Source: Alphaproteobacteria bacterium
Lineage (GTDB): Bacteria; Pseudomonadota; Alphaproteobacteria; Sphingomonadales; Sphingomonadaceae
Direction: 5' to 3'
DNA length: 64,000 nt
NCBI GenBank assembly: GCA_019232625.1
Contig: JAFANP010000024.1
Span: 1-64,000 of the forward strand
The translations under genes and the position numbers were made by a program. The notes under the pieces are model-generated. The model ran no database searches. It worked only from the letters and a program-made list of their open reading frames with translations, and was not told the origin of the DNA. Within the stretch, counting starts at the first letter, position 1; each line of letters begins with the position of its first letter. Below, in pieces: positions 8,408 through 17,605 of the stretch.

Positions 8408-9166
8408 ATGCCATTGAGCAGGGGGGCGCCGGAGAGGTGGAGGCGGGTTCTGGGCACGGGCGGCAGCATCGTACAGTTCGACAATGTCGGCCTGCGCTAC
8501 GGCACCGGCGCCGAGACTCTGTCGGACCTCAGCTTCTCGCTGCGCGAAGGCGGCTTCTACTTCCTCACCGGCCCGTCCGGCGCGGGCAAGACCTCGCTGC
8601 TGCGGCTGCTCTACCTCGCCCAGCGGCCGAGCCGGGGCCTCATCCGGCTGTTCGGCGAGGACATCGTCACCATGCCGCGCAGGCGCCTCCCCGGCTTCCG
8701 CCGCCGCATCGGCGTCGTCTTCCAGGATTTCCGGCTCGTCCCCCACCTCTCCGCCTACGACAATGTCGCCCTGCCGCTGCGCGTCGCCGGCGTCGAGGAG
8801 CGGGACCTCGCCGGCCCGGTGGGCGAGATGCTCTCCTGGGTCGGCCTCGGCCACCGCGCCAGCGCCCGCCCGGCCACCCTCTCGGGCGGGGAGCAGCAGC
8901 GCGTCGCCATCGCCCGGGCCGTCATCGCCCGCCCCGAGCTGCTCGTCGCGGACGAGCCGACCGGCAACGTCGATCCGGAAATGGCCAAGCGCCTCCTCCA
9001 TCTGTTCGACAGCTTGAACAATCTCGGCACCACCGTCGTCGTCGCCACCCACGATCTCCACCTCATCTCCTCGATCGGCCGCGCCGACATGCTCCGCCTG
9101 GACCGCGGCGAGCTTCTCGACCCGACCGGGGCGCTCCGCCACCCGCCGCGCCGGGCGGAGGCATGA
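8408..9166 (+). CDS. ftsE: Cell division ATP-binding protein FtsE
   Basis: An ABC ATPase of the FtsE type, which pairs with FtsX at the septum to activate peptidoglycan hydrolases. Walker A is GPSGAGKTS, the signature is LSGGEQQR, Walker B is LLVADEPTGN and the switch His is in VVATHD. The family region begins at VQFDNVGLRYG. The start is uncertain: ATG 8408 (used here) and ATG 8384 lack a ribosome site, while a CTG at 8450 has GGAGG six bases upstream. The stop overlaps the FtsX start (ATGA). Confidence 0.93.
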   Translation: MPLSRGAPERWRRVLGTGGSIVQFDNVGLRYGTGAETLSDLSFSLREGGFYFLTGPSGAGKTSLLRLLYLAQRPSRGLIRLFGEDIVTMPRRRLPGFRRRIGVVFQDFRLVPHLSAYDNVALPLRVAGVEERDLAGPVGEMLSWVGLGHRASARPATLSGGEQQRVAIARAVIARPELLVADEPTGNVDPEMAKRLLHLFDSLNNLGTTVVVATHDLHLISSIGRADMLRLDRGELLDPTGALRHPPRRAEA

Positions 9167-10059
9167 AGGGGGGCGCGCGCAAGCTCGGCGCGGCCGACCG
9201 GCGGCTGCTTCCGGAAGGGCGCCTCGCCGGGCCGATGCCGTGGGTGATCGCGATCATGATGTTCCTGACCGTGCTCGCCGCCGCGGCCGGGCTCGGCCTC
9301 GCCGGCGCCGCCCGCAGCCTCGGCGCCGACATCGGCAACCGCGCCACCGTCCAGGTGGTCGAAGCCAATCCCGACCGCCGCGAGGCCGAGGCGCGGGCGG
9401 CGGTGGCGCTGCTCGAGCGCCAGCCGGGGGTCGAGCGGGTGCGCCGCGTCGGCGCGGACGAGATGGCGAAGCTGCTCGAGCCGTGGGTCGGCACCGGCGG
9501 GATCGAGGGCGACGTGCCGGTGCCGGCGATGATCGACGTCGATCTCACCCCGGAAGCCTATGCCCGCCTCGACGCGCTGGGAGCGGCGGTGGCCGAGGTG
9601 GCGCCGTCCGCGCGCGTCGACGACAACGGCCAGTGGCTGGCCCCGCTCGGAAGGCTCATGAACGCGCTCAAATGGCTGTCCGCCGGGCTCGTCGTGCTGA
9701 TGATCGGCGCGACCGCGGCGACCGTCGTCCTCGCCGCCCGCGCCGCGCTCGACACCCACCGGTCCACCATCGAGGTCCTCCACCTGATGGGCGCCACCGA
9801 CGTGCAGGTGGCCCGGCTGTTCCAGCGGCGCATCGCCCTCGACGCCCTTTTCGGCGGCGCCGTCGGCCTCGCCGGCGCGGCGCTCGTCCTGTTCCTGATC
9901 GGCAGCCGGGTGGCGGCGCTGGGCTCCGACCTCATCGGATCGGCGCGCCTTCCGGCCTCGTCCTGGGCGCTGCTCGTCGCCCTGCCGATGTTCGGGGTCG
10001 TCCTGGCGATGCTGGTGGCACGCGGCGCCATACTCCGTGCGTTGGGGAGGATGTTGTGA
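9163..10059 (+). CDS. ftsX: Cell division protein FtsX
   Basis: A 298-residue FtsX/permease-family protein. The topology is typical: one helix at about residues 26-46, a periplasmic domain of about 115 residues, then three C-terminal helices, with the conserved HLMGATD turn between them. It couples FtsE ATP hydrolysis to periplasmic cell-wall hydrolases at division. The ATG start overlaps the ftsE stop by four bases, and its own stop overlaps the GTG of the next gene, so all are probably translated as one operon. Confidence 0.92.
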   Translation: MKGGARKLGAADRRLLPEGRLAGPMPWVIAIMMFLTVLAAAAGLGLAGAARSLGADIGNRATVQVVEANPDRREAEARAAVALLERQPGVERVRRVGADEMAKLLEPWVGTGGIEGDVPVPAMIDVDLTPEAYARLDALGAAVAEVAPSARVDDNGQWLAPLGRLMNALKWLSAGLVVLMIGATAATVVLAARAALDTHRSTIEVLHLMGATDVQVARLFQRRIALDALFGGAVGLAGAALVLFLIGSRVAALGSDLIGSARLPASSWALLVALPMFGVVLAMLVARGAILRALGRML

Positions 10060-10586
10060 TCGTCCGCGCCCTCGCCTTCCTCGCCCTCGCCTATCTGCTG
10101 GGCTACGCCGCCTTCGCGGTGATGCTGCCCCGCCCGGGCGACGAGCGGCAGACGGACGCGATCGTCGTCCTCACCGGCGGCCCGAAGAGGATCGAGCGCG
10201 GCCTCGACCTGCTCGCCGCCCACCGCGCGCAGCGCATGCTCGTCTCCGGCGTCGCCCGCACCGTCCGCCCGCCGGAGCTGGCGGTGGAATATCCCGGCAG
10301 CGCTCCGCTCTTCGCCTGCTGCATCGATCTCGGCCGCGAGTCGGTCGACACCCGCTCCAACGCCGAGGAGGTCGCCCGCTGGCTCAAGAAGCGCCGCCTC
10401 GGCAGCGTCCGCCTCGTCACCACCGACTGGCACATGCCGCGCGCCCGCTTCGAGCTGTCGCGCCAGCTCGGCGGCGACGTCGCCGTCTATCCGGACGCGG
10501 TGGAGAGCAATCCGCGCCTCGTCCAGCTCTTCACCGAATATAACAAATATCTGCTGCGCCGCGCCGCCGTCTTCGTCGGCATCTGA
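10056..10586 (+). CDS. YdcF/DUF218 family protein
   Basis: A 176-residue DUF218 (YdcF/ElyC-like) protein. An N-terminal membrane helix (residues 2-20) is followed by the DUF218 fold with DAIVVLTGG, RMLVSG, DTRSNAEE and TTDWHMPRA motifs. Family members are linked to envelope biogenesis; the reaction is not established. It starts at GTG 10056, overlapping the ftsX stop, with a GGGGAGG ribosome site. Its stop overlaps the plsC start (TGATG), so it belongs to the ftsE-ftsX-plsC operon. Confidence 0.9.
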   Translation: MIVRALAFLALAYLLGYAAFAVMLPRPGDERQTDAIVVLTGGPKRIERGLDLLAAHRAQRMLVSGVARTVRPPELAVEYPGSAPLFACCIDLGRESVDTRSNAEEVARWLKKRRLGSVRLVTTDWHMPRARFELSRQLGGDVAVYPDAVESNPRLVQLFTEYNKYLLRRAAVFVGI

Positions 10587-11281
10587 TGCGCCTCGTCCGC
10601 TCGGCCCTTTTCGCGCTCGCTTTCTACGCCGGCACGATCCTCTACGTGCTGGTCGGCGTCGCGGCGCTGCCGCTCGGCGCGCGGGCGGTTCAGGCGGTGG
10701 CGAACGGCTGGGCGCGCTTCCACCGCGCCTGCGCAATTCTCCTCCTCGGCGTCCGCACCCGAGTCGAGGGCGAGGTCCCGCGCGGCGCGGTGCTGGTCGC
10801 CGCCAAGCACCAGTCGATGTACGAGACGCTGGAGCTCGTCGCCCTTCTCGACACGCCGAGCATCGTCATGAAGCGCGAGCTCGCGCGCATCCCGCTGTGG
10901 GGCCGGCTGACCCGCGCCTACGGCATGATCGCCATCGACCGCTCGGGCGGCGCGGCGGCGCTGAGGCAGCTGATGAAGCGCGGCGAGTCGGCCCGCGCCG
11001 AGGGGCGGCCGGTCGTGATCTTCCCGGAAGGGACGCGGGTGGCGCCGGGCGAAACGCCGCGCCTTCAGCCCGGCTTCGCCGGCCTCTACCGCGCCCTCGG
11101 CCTGCCGGTCGTTCCGCTCGCCCTCGACAGCGGCCGGGTCTGGCCGCGCCGGTCCTTCGTCAAGCGGGCCGGCACCGTCACCTTCCGCTTCGGCGAGCCG
11201 ATCCCTCCGGGCCTCCGCCGCGAGGAGGTGGAGGCGCGCGTGCACGCCGCCATCAACGCGCTGGAGCGGCGATCCAGCTGA
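10586..11281 (+). CDS. plsC: 1-acyl-sn-glycerol-3-phosphate acyltransferase
   Basis: A 231-residue PlsC-type acyltransferase that makes phosphatidic acid from lysophosphatidic acid at the inner membrane. An N-terminal hydrophobic segment spans residues 7-30. The catalytic motif is HQSMYE (an HX4E variant of HX4D), and the glycerophosphate motif FPEGTR is intact, followed by VVPLALDSG. It is the last gene of the ftsEX operon. Its 3' end overlaps the convergent DUF2332 gene by 29 bases. Confidence 0.93.
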   Translation: MRLVRSALFALAFYAGTILYVLVGVAALPLGARAVQAVANGWARFHRACAILLLGVRTRVEGEVPRGAVLVAAKHQSMYETLELVALLDTPSIVMKRELARIPLWGRLTRAYGMIAIDRSGGAAALRQLMKRGESARAEGRPVVIFPEGTRVAPGETPRLQPGFAGLYRALGLPVVPLALDSGRVWPRRSFVKRAGTVTFRFGEPIPPGLRREEVEARVHAAINALERRSS

Positions 11282-12311
11282 GCGCCGCGCCGTGAGGATG
11301 GCCGCGGGCAAGCAGCCTCTCACCGCCGGGCCAGGTCGTCAGCCGAAGCTCCACGGCCCGGTCCTCCGCGTCGAATTCGTAGCGCAGCCAGGCCAGCGGA
11401 GATCGCGCGCCCGCCGCCTTCCCGGCCTCGGCCAGGGCGGCGACGATCCGGGCCTTCGACTCGGCGGGGAAATATTGGAAGGCGATCGAGTGGAGGACGA
11501 CGCGGGTGGTGCCCGGATGCTGCCGCTCCGCCAGCCTCGATTCGAGCCAGCCGGCCGCGTCGCCGCGATCTACCGGCGCGGGATGGCCGGCCGCCACCGC
11601 GAGCGCCGCCTCGAGCTGGGCCAGGCGCCGGATCTGGTCCGGCCAGACATAGGCGAGCAGCCTGTTGCCGTCGCGCCGCGGGTCGAGCGGGTTGATATCG
11701 ACGCCGCGCCGCGACGCCACGCGGACCTCTGCGTCCGGCGGCGGCGGTCCCTCCCAGTCCGGGGCCAGGCGCAGCGGCGAGGCCGGGTCGCCGGCGGGCC
11801 GGCCGCCCAAATCGTAGCGATAGCGGTCGAGGTGCAGGTTGAGGCCGGCGCTCGCGCCGAGCTCCAGCAATTCGACCGGCTGCTCGAAGCGCTCCGCCAC
11901 GACGAGCAGCCCCGCCATCAGCGGCGCGGAGCGGCCGACCTCGTTGGTCTGCGGCGCGCTTTCGAGCCAGGGGAGCAAGGCCGGGTCGCCCAGCACCGGT
12001 TCCAGCGCCGCCCAGAGCGGATCCTCATTCGGCAAGGCCTTGGGCGGATAGAGAGCGGCGAGTTGCGGCGCGCGGCCGGCGCGGACCAGGGCATGGAGCC
12101 CGCCGGCGAGCCGCAGCGGCAGCGCGTCCGAGAAGGGGTCGGCGCGGTCCGGCCAGCCCAGCACCCGCCGCCCCACCTCGGTGTCGCGCGAAAGGCGCTC
12201 GCCGAGTAGGGCGCAGAGCCGTTCCATGAACGGCGAGCCGAGCGTCTTCGCCCAGCCCGCCTGGCGGGCGAAGGCGGCGCGGACCGCGGCCTCAGTCGCG
12301 GAGGCGGGCAC
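11253..12311 (-). CDS. DUF2332 family protein
   Basis: A 352-residue protein of the DUF2332 family. Recognisable parts are LLELGASAGLNLHLDRY, which resembles a methyltransferase-like glycine loop, GVDINPLDP, and VVLHSIAFQYF. Function is unknown; an S-adenosylmethionine-binding fold is only a guess from the glycine loop. It starts with GTG at 12311, overlapping the 3' end of pheT by 20 bases on the same strand, so it probably sits at the end of the pheS-pheT transcript. The 3' end overlaps plsC. Confidence 0.87.
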   Translation of the reverse strand: MPASATEAAVRAAFARQAGWAKTLGSPFMERLCALLGERLSRDTEVGRRVLGWPDRADPFSDALPLRLAGGLHALVRAGRAPQLAALYPPKALPNEDPLWAALEPVLGDPALLPWLESAPQTNEVGRSAPLMAGLLVVAERFEQPVELLELGASAGLNLHLDRYRYDLGGRPAGDPASPLRLAPDWEGPPPPDAEVRVASRRGVDINPLDPRRDGNRLLAYVWPDQIRRLAQLEAALAVAAGHPAPVDRGDAAGWLESRLAERQHPGTTRVVLHSIAFQYFPAESKARIVAALAEAGKAAGARSPLAWLRYEFDAEDRAVELRLTTWPGGERLLARGHPHGAALSWIAAPAR

Positions 12312-14667
12312 CGGCCTTTGCGGCGGCGGCGACGATCTGTTCGGAGATCGCCTTCAGCTCCTCCTCGGTGAAGCTCCGCTCGCCCGGCTGCAGCGTCACC
12401 TCGACGGCGAGCGACTTCTCGCCTTCGGGCACGCCGGCGCCGGTGAAGACGTCGAACAGCGCCACGCCGGCGATCGCCTGCTTGTCGGCGCCCCGCACCG
12501 CGCGCAGCAGCGCTTCGGCCGGCGTGCCCTCCGCGAGGAGGAAGGCGAAATCCCGCGTCACCGCCTGCAGGGCGGGCGGCGCATAGGCGTCGCGCCGGTG
12601 GCCCGAGGCGCGCTTCGGCGGCGCCGCGTCGAGGAAGATCTCGGCGGCGACCGCCGGCCCGGAAAGGTCGAAGGCGCGCAGCAGGGCGGGGTGGAGCTCG
12701 CCATATTCCGCCAGCACCGTCTTGGGCCCGAGGCAGAGGCGCGCCGATCGGCCCGGATGGTAGACGGCCGAGGCGGGCGCCAGCGCCTGGAGGTTGTCGA
12801 CGCGGACGCCGGCGGCGGCGAGCAAGGCGACGGCTTCCGCCTTGGCGTCGAACGCGTCGAAGCCGCGCCCCCGCCCTTGGCGCCAGTCGCGGCGCTCCGC
12901 CTCGCCGACCAGGACCAGGCCGAGGGTCGGCCGCTCGCCTTCCGCAAGGTAGCGCCGGCCGATCTCGAACAGGCGGACGCCGGACGCGCCGCGGGCGAGG
13001 TTGCGCCGCGCCGCCGCCAGCAGGCCGGGGAGGAGCGAGGGCCGCATCGCCTTCATCTCCTCGCTGATCGGATTCTCGAGCACCCAGCGGGCGCCGCCGA
13101 ACGGCGCCGCCTCCGCCTCTCCGACGAAGCTCCAGGTCACCGCCTCGTTCAGCCCGCGGGCGGCGGCGGTGCGGCGCAGCTTGCGCTCGACCCGCTGCTC
13201 GGGCGTCGCGGTCGGCCGGGCGACTCCGGCGGCGCGGGGCAGCGGCGTCGCCTCCACCCGGTCATAGCCCTCGATCCGAGCCACCTCCTCGACGATGTCG
13301 GCCCAGCCGTCGACGTCGCGGCGCCACGACGGCACGCCGATCCGCCACGGCTCGCCCGTCTCGACGGTGAAGCCGAGCCGCTCGAGGATGTCCTGCTGGC
13401 GCGGCTCGGCGACGTCGATTCCACCCAGCGTCCGCGCCCGGGAAGGGCGGTAGTCGACCGTCTTGTCGGCGAGCGGCGGCCGGCCGGCCCGCACCGTCGC
13501 GGAGGCCTCGCCGCCGGCCAGCGCGATCGCCATCGCCGTCGCCAGCGCCAGCCCGGTGTCGAGGAAGGCGGGATCCACGCCGCGCTCGAAGCGGCTGCGC
13601 GCGTCGGAGGCGAGGCCGAGCTTCTGGCCGGTCAGCGCGATCCGCTCCGGGTCGAAATAGGCGCATTCGATGAGGATGTCGGTCGTCGCTTCGGTGACGC
13701 CCGAATGCTCGCCGCCCATGATGCCGCCTATGTCGTGCACCTCGGCCGCGTCGGCGATCACCGTCATCGTCGGGTCGAGCGTGTAGGTCTTGCCGTTCAG
13801 CGCCGTCACCGTCTCGCCGTCCCGCGCCCGCCGGGCGGTCACCGCGCCCTCCAGCTTGGCGAGGTCGTAGACGTGGAGCGGCCGGCCGTAGCTCAGCATG
13901 ATGTAGTTGGTCATGTCGACCAGCGCGCTGATCGGCCGCTGCCCGACCGCCTTCAGCCGCTGCTGCAGCCAGCGCGGCGACGGTCCGTTGCGCACGCCGC
14001 GGACCACCCGGCCGTAGAAAGCGGGGCAGCCTTCCTCGTCCTCGATGCGGATCTCGACCGGGCACGGGAAGCGTTCCGCCACCGCCTCCGCCTCGATTGG
14101 CTTGAGCCGGCCGAGCCCGGCGGCGGCGAGGTCGCGGGCGATGCCGTGGACGCCCATGCAATCCTGCCGGTTCGGAGTCACCGAGACGTCGATCGCCGGG
14201 TCGTCCAATCCGGCCCACTGCGCGTAGCGCGCGCCGACCGGCGCGTCGGCCGGCAGCTCGATGATGCCGTCATGCTCGTCGCCCAGCTCGAGCTCGCGGA
14301 CCGAGCACATCATGCCGCGGCTCTCGACGCCGCGTATCGCCGCCACCTTGAGCGTGAGGTCGCTCCCAGGCACGTAGGCGCCGGGCGCGCCGAACACCCC
14401 CTTCATCCCCGCCCGCGCGTTGGGCGCCCCGCAGACCACCTGGATCGCCTCGCCGGTGCCGGCGTCGACGGTCAGCACCTGCAGCTTGTCCGCCTGCGGG
14501 TGGCGCTCGGCGGTCAGCACCTCCGCGACGGTGAAGGGCGCGAGCTTCTCCGCCGGATCGTCGACGCCTTCGACCTCGAGGCCGATCGCGGTCAGCCGCT
14601 CGACGATCGTCGCCAGGTCGGCCTCGGTCTCGAGATGCTCCTTCAGCCAGGACACGGTGAACTTCAT
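12292..14667 (-). CDS. pheT: Phenylalanine-tRNA ligase beta subunit
   Basis: A 791-residue PheT. The order of domains is standard: an N-terminal tRNA-binding OB domain with CGAPNAR, the B3/B4 editing domain, the B5 domain, the catalytic-like core, and a C-terminal anticodon-binding FDX-ACB domain (residues about 700-790). With PheS it forms the alpha2beta2 enzyme charging tRNA-Phe in the cytoplasm. The length matches the family. It follows pheS by 13 bases on the same strand. Confidence 0.97.
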   Translation of the reverse strand: MKFTVSWLKEHLETEADLATIVERLTAIGLEVEGVDDPAEKLAPFTVAEVLTAERHPQADKLQVLTVDAGTGEAIQVVCGAPNARAGMKGVFGAPGAYVPGSDLTLKVAAIRGVESRGMMCSVRELELGDEHDGIIELPADAPVGARYAQWAGLDDPAIDVSVTPNRQDCMGVHGIARDLAAAGLGRLKPIEAEAVAERFPCPVEIRIEDEEGCPAFYGRVVRGVRNGPSPRWLQQRLKAVGQRPISALVDMTNYIMLSYGRPLHVYDLAKLEGAVTARRARDGETVTALNGKTYTLDPTMTVIADAAEVHDIGGIMGGEHSGVTEATTDILIECAYFDPERIALTGQKLGLASDARSRFERGVDPAFLDTGLALATAMAIALAGGEASATVRAGRPPLADKTVDYRPSRARTLGGIDVAEPRQQDILERLGFTVETGEPWRIGVPSWRRDVDGWADIVEEVARIEGYDRVEATPLPRAAGVARPTATPEQRVERKLRRTAAARGLNEAVTWSFVGEAEAAPFGGARWVLENPISEEMKAMRPSLLPGLLAAARRNLARGASGVRLFEIGRRYLAEGERPTLGLVLVGEAERRDWRQGRGRGFDAFDAKAEAVALLAAAGVRVDNLQALAPASAVYHPGRSARLCLGPKTVLAEYGELHPALLRAFDLSGPAVAAEIFLDAAPPKRASGHRRDAYAPPALQAVTRDFAFLLAEGTPAEALLRAVRGADKQAIAGVALFDVFTGAGVPEGEKSLAVEVTLQPGERSFTEEELKAISEQIVAAAAKAGARLRD

Positions 14668-14680
14668 ATCGCCCGCCCCC

Positions 14681-15748
14681 TCATGCGCCCACGCCCCCGC
14701 TCAGCGTCGGGACGTCGAGCGCGGAGAAGCCGTAGTGGCGCAGCCACCTGAGGTCGCCGTCGAAGAAGGCGCGCAGGTCGTCCATGCCGTATTTCAGCAT
14801 CGCCAGCCGGTCGATCCCGCAGCCGAAGGCGAAGCCCTGCCATTCGTCGGGGTCGAGCCCGCAATGGGCGATGACCCGCGGGTGGACCATGCCGGAGCCG
14901 AGCAGCTCCATCCAGCCGTCGCTGCCGCCGAGGACTCGGCGGCCCTTGACCATCGTGTAGCCGACGTCGACCTCGGCCGACGGCTCGGTGAAGGGGAAGT
15001 AGGAGGGGCGCAGGCGCAGGACGATGTCGTCGCGCTCGAAGAAGGCCTTGAGGAAGGTCTCAAGCGTCCATTTGAGGTGGCCGAGATGGATGCCGCGGTC
15101 GATCACCAGCCCTTCCACCTGGTGGAACATCGGCGTGTGTGTCGAGTCGCTGTCGGAGCGGTAGGTGCGGCCCGGCGCGATGATGTAGAGCGGCGGCTTC
15201 TGCGTCTGCATGGTGCGGATCTGCACCGGCGACGTGTGGGTGCGCAGCAGCATCCGCCGCCCCTCCGCGTCGCGGTCGGGGAAGTAGAAGGTGTCGTGCA
15301 TCGCCCGGGCCGGGTGGCTCTCCGGGATGTTGAGCGCGGTGAAGTTGCGCCAGTCGTCCTCGATCTCCGGCCCGGTGGCGACGGCGAAGCCGAGGTCGGC
15401 GAAGATCTCCGCCAGCTCGTCCATCACCTGGCTGACCGGATGGACGCTGCCCTCCTGCCCGGCCCCGACCGGCAGCGTCATGTCGAGCGTCTCGGTGGCG
15501 AGCCGCCGCTCCAGCGCCGCCGCCTCCAGCGCCGCCCTGCGCGCCGCGATCGCCTCGCCCACCCGCTCGCGCAGGGCGTGGATGCGCGGCCCTTCGCTCT
15601 GCCGCGCCTCAGCCGTCATGCTGCCGAGGCTCTTGAGCAAAGCCGTCACCGCGCCCTGCTTGCCGAGCGCGGCGACCCGCTCCGCCTCCAGCGCCTGGAC
15701 GTCGGCCGCGGCCCCGATCCGGGCGAGGAGCTGATCCAAATCTGCCAT
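14681..15748 (-). CDS. pheS: Phenylalanine-tRNA ligase alpha subunit
   Basis: A 355-residue PheS. An N-terminal coiled-coil tRNA-binding arm (1-100) is followed by the class II catalytic core. Motif 2 is present ([12 protein letters not shown] and [20 protein letters not shown]), and motif 3 is [13 protein letters not shown]. It is the catalytic subunit of PheST. The pair lies on the minus strand 6.3 kb beyond rplT, consistent with a former rpmI-rplT-pheS-pheT string. Confidence 0.97.
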   Translation of the reverse strand: MADLDQLLARIGAAADVQALEAERVAALGKQGAVTALLKSLGSMTAEARQSEGPRIHALRERVGEAIAARRAALEAAALERRLATETLDMTLPVGAGQEGSVHPVSQVMDELAEIFADLGFAVATGPEIEDDWRNFTALNIPESHPARAMHDTFYFPDRDAEGRRMLLRTHTSPVQIRTMQTQKPPLYIIAPGRTYRSDSDSTHTPMFHQVEGLVIDRGIHLGHLKWTLETFLKAFFERDDIVLRLRPSYFPFTEPSAEVDVGYTMVKGRRVLGGSDGWMELLGSGMVHPRVIAHCGLDPDEWQGFAFGCGIDRLAMLKYGMDDLRAFFDGDLRWLRHYGFSALDVPTLSGGVGA

Positions 15749-15835
15749 GGCGCCGGGCTCTAGACGAGATTGGGGCGCTATTGAAACCCTCGCGCATGTG
15801 GCGCGGGCGCACGAACCGGGCTATGGGCCCGGTCC

Positions 15836-16774
15836 ATGCCGAACGGCGCCTGGCCCGAGCTCTCCGCCCTCCGCGACGGTCCGACCATCGCGACGCTGCA
15901 CCTCGTCAGCCAGATCGCCGGCAAGGCGGCGGTGGCCCTGCTGCCGTGGCGCAACCACGCTTGGCACGGCGTCCTCCTCGTCCACCCGCGCGGCCTCAGG
16001 ACGGAGCCGCTCTACGGCGCCGGTGCGCCGTTCGAGCTCGGGCTCGACCTCGTCGACCACGACTTCACCTTCACCGACGCGGCCGGCACGCGCCGGGTGC
16101 CGCTCCGCCCGACCCGCCTCGCCGACTTCCACGCGGCGGTGACGGCCCTGCTCGACGAGGCGCGCGGCGGCATCCGCCTCCACGGGGCGCCGAACGAGCT
16201 GGAGCCGGCGGTGCCCTTCGCCGAGGACCAGGCGGAACGCGCCTACGATCGCGACAGCGCCGAGCGGCTGCACGGCGCCCTCCTCGAGGCGGACCGGGTG
16301 CTTCGCCTGTTCCGCTCGGCCTTCCTCGGCAAGGCGAGCCCGGTCCACTTCTTCTGGGGCAGCTTCGATCTCGCCGTCACCCGCTTCTCCGGCCGCGGCG
16401 CGCCGCTCCACCCGGGCGGAGTCCCGCACCTGCCAGACGCCGTCACCCGCGAGGCCTATAGCCACGAAGTGTCCAGCGCCGGTTTCTGGCCGGGCGGCGC
16501 CGGCCCCGGCGGCGGGCCCTTCTTCTATTCCTACGCCTGGCCGCCGCCGCGCGGCTTCGCCGCGGCCCGCGTCCGCCCCGACCAGGCGCGCTTCGACGAG
16601 GCCTATGGCGAGTTCATCCTCGACTATGACGTCGTCCGCCGTGCGCCGGACCCGGACGAGCTCCTCCTCGCCTTCCTCGATTCGACCTACGCCGCCGCGG
16701 CGGACCTCGGCCAGTGGGACCGGTCCGCCCTCGAATGCGCCCGCGGCCGCCCCAGGGTGCCGAGGCCGGTCTGA
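15836..16774 (+). CDS. DUF5996 family protein
   Basis: A 312-residue soluble protein without signal peptide or membrane segment. It is recognised as DUF5996 from the WPELSALRDG opening, the FFWGSFDLAVTRFSGR stretch in the centre, YSHEVSSAGFWPGG, and the FFYSYAWPPP region. Function is unknown; the family occurs in many alphaproteobacteria and actinobacteria as a single gene. It is divergent from pheS and convergent with the next gene, three bases apart. Confidence 0.85.
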   Translation: MPNGAWPELSALRDGPTIATLHLVSQIAGKAAVALLPWRNHAWHGVLLVHPRGLRTEPLYGAGAPFELGLDLVDHDFTFTDAAGTRRVPLRPTRLADFHAAVTALLDEARGGIRLHGAPNELEPAVPFAEDQAERAYDRDSAERLHGALLEADRVLRLFRSAFLGKASPVHFFWGSFDLAVTRFSGRGAPLHPGGVPHLPDAVTREAYSHEVSSAGFWPGGAGPGGGPFFYSYAWPPPRGFAAARVRPDQARFDEAYGEFILDYDVVRRAPDPDELLLAFLDSTYAAAADLGQWDRSALECARGRPRVPRPV

Positions 16775-16777
16775 GCG

Positions 16778-17377
16778 TCAGTCGCGGCGCAGCCGTGCCC
16801 GGTCGAAGGCCGCTCGGGTCGTCGCCGCGCAGCCTTGCAGCCCGGTCGTGAAGGCCTCGTCGGCGGCCATGATCGACCCGGCATTCCGCACCGCCTGGGC
16901 GAATTCGATCGCCACCGGATGATCGGCGAGGAAGCGTTCGGCCTCGCGCTCCGCGGCGGGCGGCACGGCCTCGCCTCGCTCCATGCGGGTGAGGAGCGCG
17001 TCGAACCGGCGGAACTCGGCGCTGCCGTATAGGGCGATGAGCTGGCGAAGCTTGTCGGGGCCGAGCCGGCGCGCGATGACGCGCAGCCCGCGCCGCATCG
17101 CCGCCTCGGCGACCGGCGCGAAGCAGCGGCCGTGCTCGGCAAGTATGGCGCGGACCTCCGCCTCGTGCCCCGGGTTGAGCGCGCCGATCCGCGCCACCTC
17201 GGCGGGGTCGGGGTCGGTCCGCGCCGCCCACTCCTCGGGATGGGGCAAGGCGGCGAGGAACTGGTCGACCAGCGCCTCGGATGCCAAAGGCGCCTCGCCG
17301 GCGGCCGGCGGCGCGAATGCCTCGACGGGCGCGGCGAGCAGGCAGAGCGCGGCGGCGGCAAGCGGAACGGATCGCAA
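16778..17377 (-). CDS. Secreted hypothetical protein, weakly DUF2059-like
   Basis: A 199-residue protein using a TTG start at 17377. That start is chosen because it gives a signal peptide (MRSVPLAAAALCLLAAPVEA) and has GGGAG about eight bases upstream. The open frame extends far upstream but codes no plausible protein there. The mature part is helical. The region LRQLIALYGSAEFRRFDALL resembles the DUF2059 pattern, but the match is weak. It lies divergent to the HTH protein gene at 17606, with about 230 bases between, so the two could share control. Confidence 0.65.
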   Translation of the reverse strand: MRSVPLAAAALCLLAAPVEAFAPPAAGEAPLASEALVDQFLAALPHPEEWAARTDPDPAEVARIGALNPGHEAEVRAILAEHGRCFAPVAEAAMRRGLRVIARRLGPDKLRQLIALYGSAEFRRFDALLTRMERGEAVPPAAEREAERFLADHPVAIEFAQAVRNAGSIMAADEAFTTGLQGCAATTRAAFDRARLRRD

Positions 17378-17552
17378 CGGTGAGGCTCCCGGAAAAACGG
17401 CGCCCGGACCATCCTTCGCGGCCGCCCGCCTGTCCAGCCCGTTTCCGGCGTCTTCGCTGCCGGGCGCCTGGACCCCGCCCGATGCCGTCCGGGCCGGGCT
17501 TGGCGAAGCCTCGCGTCTCCGCGGGAAGGAAAAGAGGACCGTCGGCCGATGG

Positions 17553-17578
17553 GGTACCAGACAGACGGGGTTGGTACC
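17553..17578. promoter_or_regulatory. Candidate operator, GGTACCA inverted repeat
   Basis: GGTACCA at 17553-17559 and TGGTACC at 17572-17578 are exact reverse complements with 12 bases between (centre-to-centre 19 bases). The site ends 27 bases before the ATG of the HTH gene at 17606. The spacing suits binding by a dimer on one face of the helix. Autoregulation by the adjacent HTH protein, perhaps also of the divergent secreted-protein gene, is an inference. Confidence 0.4.
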
Positions 17579-17605
17579 GGCTCTCAAAGCGCTACGTTGG
17601 CCGGC

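Noticed and set aside
12181-14751. An 856-residue plus-strand open frame
   Set aside because: It is antisense to pheT, which is certain from its motifs. Composition is that of a shadow frame.
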